A DNA stretch of 64,000 nucleotides, taken from Streptomyces sulphureus DSM 40104 (lineage in GTDB: Bacteria > Actinomycetota > Actinomycetes > Streptomycetales > Streptomycetaceae). Below, piece after piece: positions 59,640-64,000 of this stretch. Under the pieces are notes generated by a model, which worked only from the letters and a program-made list of their open reading frames with translations, ran no database searches and was not told the DNA's origin. The stretch lies in NCBI RefSeq assembly GCF_000381025.1, contig NZ_KB905823.1:1-64000 (forward strand), in the 5' to 3' direction. Positions within the stretch are counted from its first letter, which is position 1; every line of letters starts with the position of its first letter. The translations under genes and the position numbers were made by a program.

Positions 59640-61334
59640 CTAGAGCACCGAAAGCTCCTCGACGAGGTCGTCGAGCCCCAACGACCCCTGCGAAAGCGCC
59701 GCCATGTGCCACCTCTTCGCGTCGAACGCGGCACCGTGCGCCCTGCGCGCCGCCTCCCGGCCGGCGAGCCAGGCACGCTCGCCGAGCTTGTAGCCGATCG
59801 CCTGGCCCGGCATCCCGAGGTAGCGGACGATCTCGCTCTCCACGAACTCGGCCGGCCTTCCGCTGTGCCGGCCGAAGAACTCCTGCGCGAGGGCGGGCGT
59901 CCACCGCTCCCCGGGGTGGTACGGCGAGTGCGCGGGGATCTCCAACTCCAGGTGCATGCCGATGTCGACGATGACCCGGACCGCGCGCATCATCTGCGCA
60001 TCGAGGTAGCCGAGGCGCTGCTCGGCGTCGGTGAGGAAGCCCAGCTCGTCCATGAGGCGCTCGGCGTAGAGCGCCCATCCCTCCGCGTTGGCGCTCACCA
60101 TGCCGACGCCCGTCTGGTAGCGGGAGAGGTCGTCGGAGCAGTAGGCCCACTGCGCGAGCTGGAGATGGTGGCCGGGGACGCCCTCGTGGTACCAGGTGCT
60201 GACGAGGTCGTAGACGGGGAACTCGGTCTCGCCCATGGTCGGCAGCCAGGTGCGGCCGGGACGCGAGAAGTCGAGCGACGGCTGCGTGTAGTAGGGAGCG
60301 GCGGCGCTGCCGGGCGGGGCGAGGCGCGACTCCACGCGCTTGACGGGCTCGGAGAGCTCGAAGTGCGTCCCGTCGAGCTCGGCGATCGCCTCGTCCATGA
60401 GGGACTGGAGCCACCCCTGCACCTCGTCGATGCCGACCGAACGGCCGTGCTCGTCAAGGTACTTGAGCGCTTCCCAGGGGGTGGCGGCGCCGGGGAGCAC
60501 CTTCTCCGCCTCCGTGCGCATCTCGCCGAGGATGCGGTGGAACTCCTCCCAGCCGTAGGCGTACGCGTCCTCCAGGTCGAGGTCGCTGCCGTTCCACAGG
60601 CGGGACATCCGGGCGTACCGGTCGCGTCCGAAGATGTCGGAGGTGCCCGCGACGGCCGGTGCGTACACCTCGCCCAGCCAGCGGGCGAGTTCGGAGAAGG
60701 CGCGTGTCGTCTCCTCCGCGGCCGCGGCGAGTTCGCCGCGCAGCTCGTCCGGGCCCTCGGCGGCGAAGTCGGCGAACCAGTCGTCGCCGCCGGAGGCGCC
60801 CGTCCACTCCTCCAACTGCTCGATCATCGTCTCGACTTGGCGGGGGCCGCCGAGCAGGCCGCGCTCCAGGCCCTGTCCGAGTGAGGCCCGGTACCCTTCC
60901 AGAGCCGCCGGCACGGCGCGCAGCCGGGCGGCCACCGCCGACCAGTCCTCCACCGTCTCGGTGGGCATCACGGTGAAGATGCCGCGGACCGAGTGCACCG
61001 GGGACTCGATGTTGCTGACGGTGCGCAGCCCCTCGCCGGCGTCGTGCACGGCGAGTTCGGCGGTGAGGCGCTCGCGGAGGAGCCTGGCGCAGCGCCGTTC
61101 GGCGGGGGAGTCGCCGCCGGGGCGATTTTCGGCGTCGGTGAGGCGCTGGAGCGTCTCGCGTGCGAGCCCGGCGAGCCTCTCCTGGCCTTCGGGGGAGAAG
61201 TCGGGGAGGTATCGGTTGCTCTCCGGGACGCCGAGGTAGGTGCCGGTGAGGGGGTCGAGTGCGACGAGCGCGTCCACGTAGGCGTCGGCGACCTCGCGGG
61301 GCAGGGGGGCGGTGGCGTTCAATGCATCGGACAT
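59640..61334 (-). CDS. DUF885-family metallopeptidase-like protein
   Basis: 564 residues, normal length for DUF885. The probable zinc site is YHEGVPGHHLQLAQ (H383 to H390), an HExxH-like motif of this family, with the downstream NAEGWALYAERLMDELGF region providing a glutamate. FSRPGRTWLPTMGETEFPVY is also characteristic. No signal peptide is evident. A peptidase or carboxypeptidase activity is inferred from the motif only. ATG 61334 lies 6 bases after a minus-strand CAGGAT (61341-61346), so the mRNA is probably leaderless. Confidence 0.88.
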   Translation of the reverse strand: MSDALNATAPLPREVADAYVDALVALDPLTGTYLGVPESNRYLPDFSPEGQERLAGLARETLQRLTDAENRPGGDSPAERRCARLLRERLTAELAVHDAGEGLRTVSNIESPVHSVRGIFTVMPTETVEDWSAVAARLRAVPAALEGYRASLGQGLERGLLGGPRQVETMIEQLEEWTGASGGDDWFADFAAEGPDELRGELAAAAEETTRAFSELARWLGEVYAPAVAGTSDIFGRDRYARMSRLWNGSDLDLEDAYAYGWEEFHRILGEMRTEAEKVLPGAATPWEALKYLDEHGRSVGIDEVQGWLQSLMDEAIAELDGTHFELSEPVKRVESRLAPPGSAAAPYYTQPSLDFSRPGRTWLPTMGETEFPVYDLVSTWYHEGVPGHHLQLAQWAYCSDDLSRYQTGVGMVSANAEGWALYAERLMDELGFLTDAEQRLGYLDAQMMRAVRVIVDIGMHLELEIPAHSPYHPGERWTPALAQEFFGRHSGRPAEFVESEIVRYLGMPGQAIGYKLGERAWLAGREAARRAHGAAFDAKRWHMAALSQGSLGLDDLVEELSVL

Positions 61335-61405
61335 GCGCCCATCCTGGTACGCCGCGCCGGCGGCGTCACCCGTATTCGCCGCCGGCGCATCCGCGGAGCC
61401 CCCGG

Positions 61406-62764
61406 TCAGTTGGGTACGTGCTCGCCGGCGTCCGGCGCGCCCTCCGGTGCGTGCTCGGCCGTCAGCAGGGAGCTGACCACGAGGGTGCCCCCCTCGATCT
61501 GGTAGTCGAGCGGGAGCCCGAGGCTCCGCATCGCCGCCACCATCCCGGTGTTGGAGGCGCGCGTCACCGCGTAGACGCTCTCGGCGCGCGCTCGGCGTGC
61601 GGCGTCCACGAGGCGCCGTAGCAGGGCGCCGCCGACACCGCGCCGCTGCCACCCGTCCTCGACGAGCAGCGCGACCTCGGCCTCCTCCCCGTCCCAGAGC
61701 AGGTGCCCGAGCGCGACGAGCCTCCCCGACGCCGTCTCGACGGCGAGGGTGCGCCCGAACCGAGGGGAGAGCAGGTGCTCCAGGTACCGGTCGGCGTCCC
61801 GGAGCGGGCCGTGGTAGCGCGCGGTGAGCGTCTCGTCCGAGCAGCGTGCCTGCATCGCCTTGGCCGCTTCCAGGTCGTCGAGTCCCGCCCGGCGTACGGT
61901 GATCGGCTGCCCCTCGGGGAGGGTGCAGCGCTCGCGCCGGTCTGGCAGGCGGTGGCCGAGGCGGGCGTCGAGCTCGACGAGGGCGCGGGCGCGCGCGAAC
62001 TCCGTCGGCGTGAACGGCAGGGCAGGGCGCTCGACGAGGAGCCGTCCGCCTGCGGGGTCGGGCAGGGTGAGCACTGTTTCCGTCATGGACGCCGGCGCTT
62101 CCTCGCCGTCGGCCGGCAGCCACCGCAGCCGGCAGCGGCCGAGCAACTCGCGCAGGGTCAGGGGGAGTTCGGCCGGGTCCTGGGCGGTGCGGCCGGCGAG
62201 CCGCAGGACCCGCGTCGGGGTGTCGACGAGGTCGTGCGCGTCGGCCCGTTCCAGCCATGTGTCGCTCCCTCCGGCCGCGGAGACGCTGTGCGACAGCGTG
62301 CCGGCTTCCAGCGACTCGGGGGCGCGCAGGAGGAGTTCGTCGACGGCGGTGGGTCCGAGCGGGTGCGTCTGGAGGGCGAGGATGTCGACGCGGCGGTCGG
62401 CGAGGGCGCCGCACAGGGCGGCGAGCGCGCCGGGTTCCTCCCGCACGGTGGTCCGCATCCGCCACAGCGCCGTGGGTGCCTCGTCGGCCTCCGTCGGGGC
62501 GGGCGGCTCCGCGTCGGGTGCGGTGTGCCGGCGGCGCCTTCCCCACCAGGTGTGGAAGGCGACGGTGGTGAGGAGGACGAGCGCGGCGACGGCGAGTGTC
62601 ACGGGCCCGTCGGGCGCGTTGACCACCGTCTTCGCCGCGGTGTCGGCGACGGTGACGGCGAGGAACAGCGCGGCGAGCTCGACGAGTTCCCGCCGCCAGC
62701 GGTGCGGCTCCTGCGCGGTCGGCGCGGTACGGGTACGGGTGGCCTTCGCGGTCTTCTCCGTCAT
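61406..62764 (-). CDS. ACT-like plus GNAT acetyltransferase fusion with membrane segments
   Basis: 452 residues. Two hydrophobic segments near 25-75 (LVELAALFLAVTVADTAAK, TLAVAALVLLTTVAFHTWWG) are followed by an ACT-like regulatory domain (about 100-165; MRTTVREEPGALAALCGALA). A GNAT acetyltransferase domain is at about 290-440, with ITVRRAGLDDLEAAKAMQAR and the acetyl-CoA loop DGWQRRGVGGALLRRLVDAA. This suggests a small-molecule-regulated acetyltransferase at the membrane; target unknown. ATG 62764 is preferred over an upstream in-frame GTG at 62800. Confidence 0.83.
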   Translation of the reverse strand: MTEKTAKATRTRTAPTAQEPHRWRRELVELAALFLAVTVADTAAKTVVNAPDGPVTLAVAALVLLTTVAFHTWWGRRRRHTAPDAEPPAPTEADEAPTALWRMRTTVREEPGALAALCGALADRRVDILALQTHPLGPTAVDELLLRAPESLEAGTLSHSVSAAGGSDTWLERADAHDLVDTPTRVLRLAGRTAQDPAELPLTLRELLGRCRLRWLPADGEEAPASMTETVLTLPDPAGGRLLVERPALPFTPTEFARARALVELDARLGHRLPDRRERCTLPEGQPITVRRAGLDDLEAAKAMQARCSDETLTARYHGPLRDADRYLEHLLSPRFGRTLAVETASGRLVALGHLLWDGEEAEVALLVEDGWQRRGVGGALLRRLVDAARRARAESVYAVTRASNTGMVAAMRSLGLPLDYQIEGGTLVVSSLLTAEHAPEGAPDAGEHVPN

Positions 62765-62846
62765 GCCGTCCACCTTCGCGGACGGGCGTTGCGTGATCAC
62801 GAACGGTGTGTGACCCGTTGATTAAACGTGCATCTGCTGGCTTGTC

Positions 62847-63434
62847 TCAGGTTTCGCCGAGGTTGCACTCTTTGCCCGAATCGCCTGCCCGGTGCCGATG
62901 CGACCGCACCAGCCTGCGGAGCACCGCGCCGCACCAGTGCGCGTACGCGCGCTGGAAGAGCCGCACCAGCGGCAGGGCGGCGCGCACCCACCCGGCTGCC
63001 GGCGAGCTGAACGCCGTGACGGTGAGAACCACGGTCTCGTCGGGCTCCAGCCGCAGGGCGAACGCCTCCTCCCCGCTCAGCAGGTGCCCCGGCAGCGTGC
63101 CGTACGCCCACCCCGCCGCCGACCCGTCGCACCGCGTCCACACCACCCGGCAGGCGCACCGCACCCGTACCGCGCGCGGGCCGATCCCCACCCGCACCCG
63201 TACCCCGGGGGCGGCTCGCGGCGCGGACGCGCACATCTCGACGCCCATCGCACGGTGCAGCCGGAACTCAGACAACTCCCGTGCGGCGACGGCGAAGACG
63301 CCACGCCCCCGCCCGATCCGCTTCCGCACGCACAGCGAACCGGGGAGTCCGGGCGGCAGACGCCCCGCCGTCGCGCCGACGGCGCGGTACGTCAACTCGG
63401 AGGCGGCCGAGGCGTCGAGGTGGTGGTAGGCCAT
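62847..63434 (-). CDS. DUF1990 protein
   Basis: 195 residues. The DUF1990 blocks are present: LTYRAVGATAGRLPPGLPG, AAGWAYGTLPGHLLSGEEAF and LRLEPDETVVLTVTAFSSPA. Function unknown. ATG 63434 lies 8 bases after a minus-strand GATACT (63443-63448), the leaderless arrangement. It is downstream of the PhoD-like gene on the same strand but has its own predicted promoter. Confidence 0.87.
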   Translation of the reverse strand: MAYHHLDASAASELTYRAVGATAGRLPPGLPGSLCVRKRIGRGRGVFAVAARELSEFRLHRAMGVEMCASAPRAAPGVRVRVGIGPRAVRVRCACRVVWTRCDGSAAGWAYGTLPGHLLSGEEAFALRLEPDETVVLTVTAFSSPAAGWVRAALPLVRLFQRAYAHWCGAVLRRLVRSHRHRAGDSGKECNLGET

Positions 63435-63463
63435 GGCTGACGAGTATCAGGGCGCGTCCTCGT

Positions 63464-64000
63464 CTACGCGGAGCCGGGGCTGAGCGTCTGCGTGAAGAGG
63501 ACGGCTCCGCCCTGTTCGCGCAGCCGGACCGTCATCTCGCCCGTGGTGCCGTCGATGTCGACCTGGCCGAAGTACTGGCCGCCCTCCGACGGGGGTGTGT
63601 TCGCCTTCTGCGGAGCCTTGAGGAAGCGCTGGTCGGGTCCGAAGGTGGCGTCGAGCTCCAGCGCGGGGAACCCGCCGGCGTTGAGCGGCCCGGAGACGAA
63701 CTCCCAGAACGGCGTGAAGTCGCCGAACGCGGCCCGGTCGGGGTCGTAGCGGTGCGCGGCCGTGTGGTGGACGTCCGTGGTGAACCAGACCGTTCCCGTG
63801 ATGCCGTCGTGCTTGATGTGCCGCAGCAGTTCGGCGAGCTGGAGCTCGCGGCCGAGCGGCGCTCCGGGGTCGCCCTGTGCGACGGCCTCGACGTCGGTGT
63901 CGCCGTCGGGTACGACGAGGCTGATCGGCATGTCGGAGGCGATCACCTTCCACGTCGCGCGGGAGCGGGAGAGCTCCCGCTTGAGCCACTTCAGTTGCGC
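63464..64000 (-). CDS. PhoD-like alkaline phosphatase, C-terminal part (cut by window edge)
   Basis: 179 codons of the C-terminal part are present; the N-terminus lies beyond 64000. The frame enters as QLKWLKRELSRSRATWKV and continues IASDMPISLVVPDGDTD. The conserved metal-site block is GTVWFTTDVHHTAAHRYDPD. It ends with FGQVDIDGTTGEMTVRLREQ. PhoD enzymes are secreted phosphodiesterases/alkaline phosphatases that are induced by phosphate limitation in streptomycetes. Signal peptide and Pho boxes, if any, are outside the window. Confidence 0.88.
   Translation of the reverse strand, partial: AQLKWLKRELSRSRATWKVIASDMPISLVVPDGDTDVEAVAQGDPGAPLGRELQLAELLRHIKHDGITGTVWFTTDVHHTAAHRYDPDRAAFGDFTPFWEFVSGPLNAGGFPALELDATFGPDQRFLKAPQKANTPPSEGGQYFGQVDIDGTTGEMTVRLREQGGAVLFTQTLSPGSA

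Overview
The window is actinobacterial chromosome, most probably Streptomyces or a close relative. Base composition is very GC-rich with strong third-position GC, GTG and TTG starts are common, and several families are typical of streptomycetes (DUF881/sbp operon, DUF5999, a tandem glycine riboswitch before gcvP, MocR regulators). About 61 protein genes are supported, plus the 3' part of a 5S rRNA. Many start codons sit 6-8 bases after a TANNNT-like -10 box without a Shine-Dalgarno (SD) sequence, the signature of leaderless mRNAs. No integrase, insertion sequence, CRISPR array or tRNA was seen.

Layout. 1-180: end of an rRNA operon with a strong terminator. 352-14000: conserved core block: CDP-alcohol phosphatidyltransferase, mannose-1-phosphate guanylyltransferase fused to a degenerate phosphomannomutase domain, DUF881-sbp-DUF881 envelope operon, GarA-type FHA protein, FtsR-like MerR, bifunctional nuclease, second MerR, DNA polymerase IV, PRC-barrel protein, and gcvP behind a tandem glycine riboswitch. 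This parallels the M. tuberculosis Rv1822-Rv1832 neighbourhood, without gcvH. 14000-28000: envelope, transport and small enzymes (GCS2 ligase, solute-binding/VWA lipid-anchored or membrane-anchored protein, CPBP protease, PhzF, DUF4232 lipoprotein, lone Clp-N protein, EamA exporter, PNPOx/MocR divergent pair, S9 peptidase with a terminator in its leader). 28000-45800: HipA-like kinase with DUF3037, two SDRs, VanX-like dipeptidase, peptide-binding lipoprotein, Ung, apolipoprotein N-acyltransferase, transporters, spermidine-synthase-like protein, gamma carbonic anhydrase and acyltransferase.

45836-50295: complete minus-strand urease cluster ureA-B-C-F-G-D with overlapping genes and no ureE, preceded by an AT-richer promoter region with two palindromes. 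50703-52285: divergent EamA exporter and XRE-cupin regulator sharing inverted operator-like repeats. 52300-57850: CoA-binding protein, IMPACT-family protein and the SbcCD nuclease. 57850-58680: noncoding stretch holding two imperfect copies of a roughly 180 bp element and a 14 bp triplicate. 58685-64000: SDR, DUF885 metallopeptidase-like protein, ACT-GNAT fusion, DUF1990 protein, and a PhoD-type phosphatase cut by the window edge.

The best-connected regulatory logic visible is glycine sensing of gcvP by RNA, GarA control of 2-oxoglutarate metabolism beside it, and several divergent regulator/target pairs. The most unusual points are the leader terminator before the S9 peptidase, the palindromes before the urease genes, the repeat pair at 57.9-58.4 kb, and the HipA-like/DUF3037 pair.
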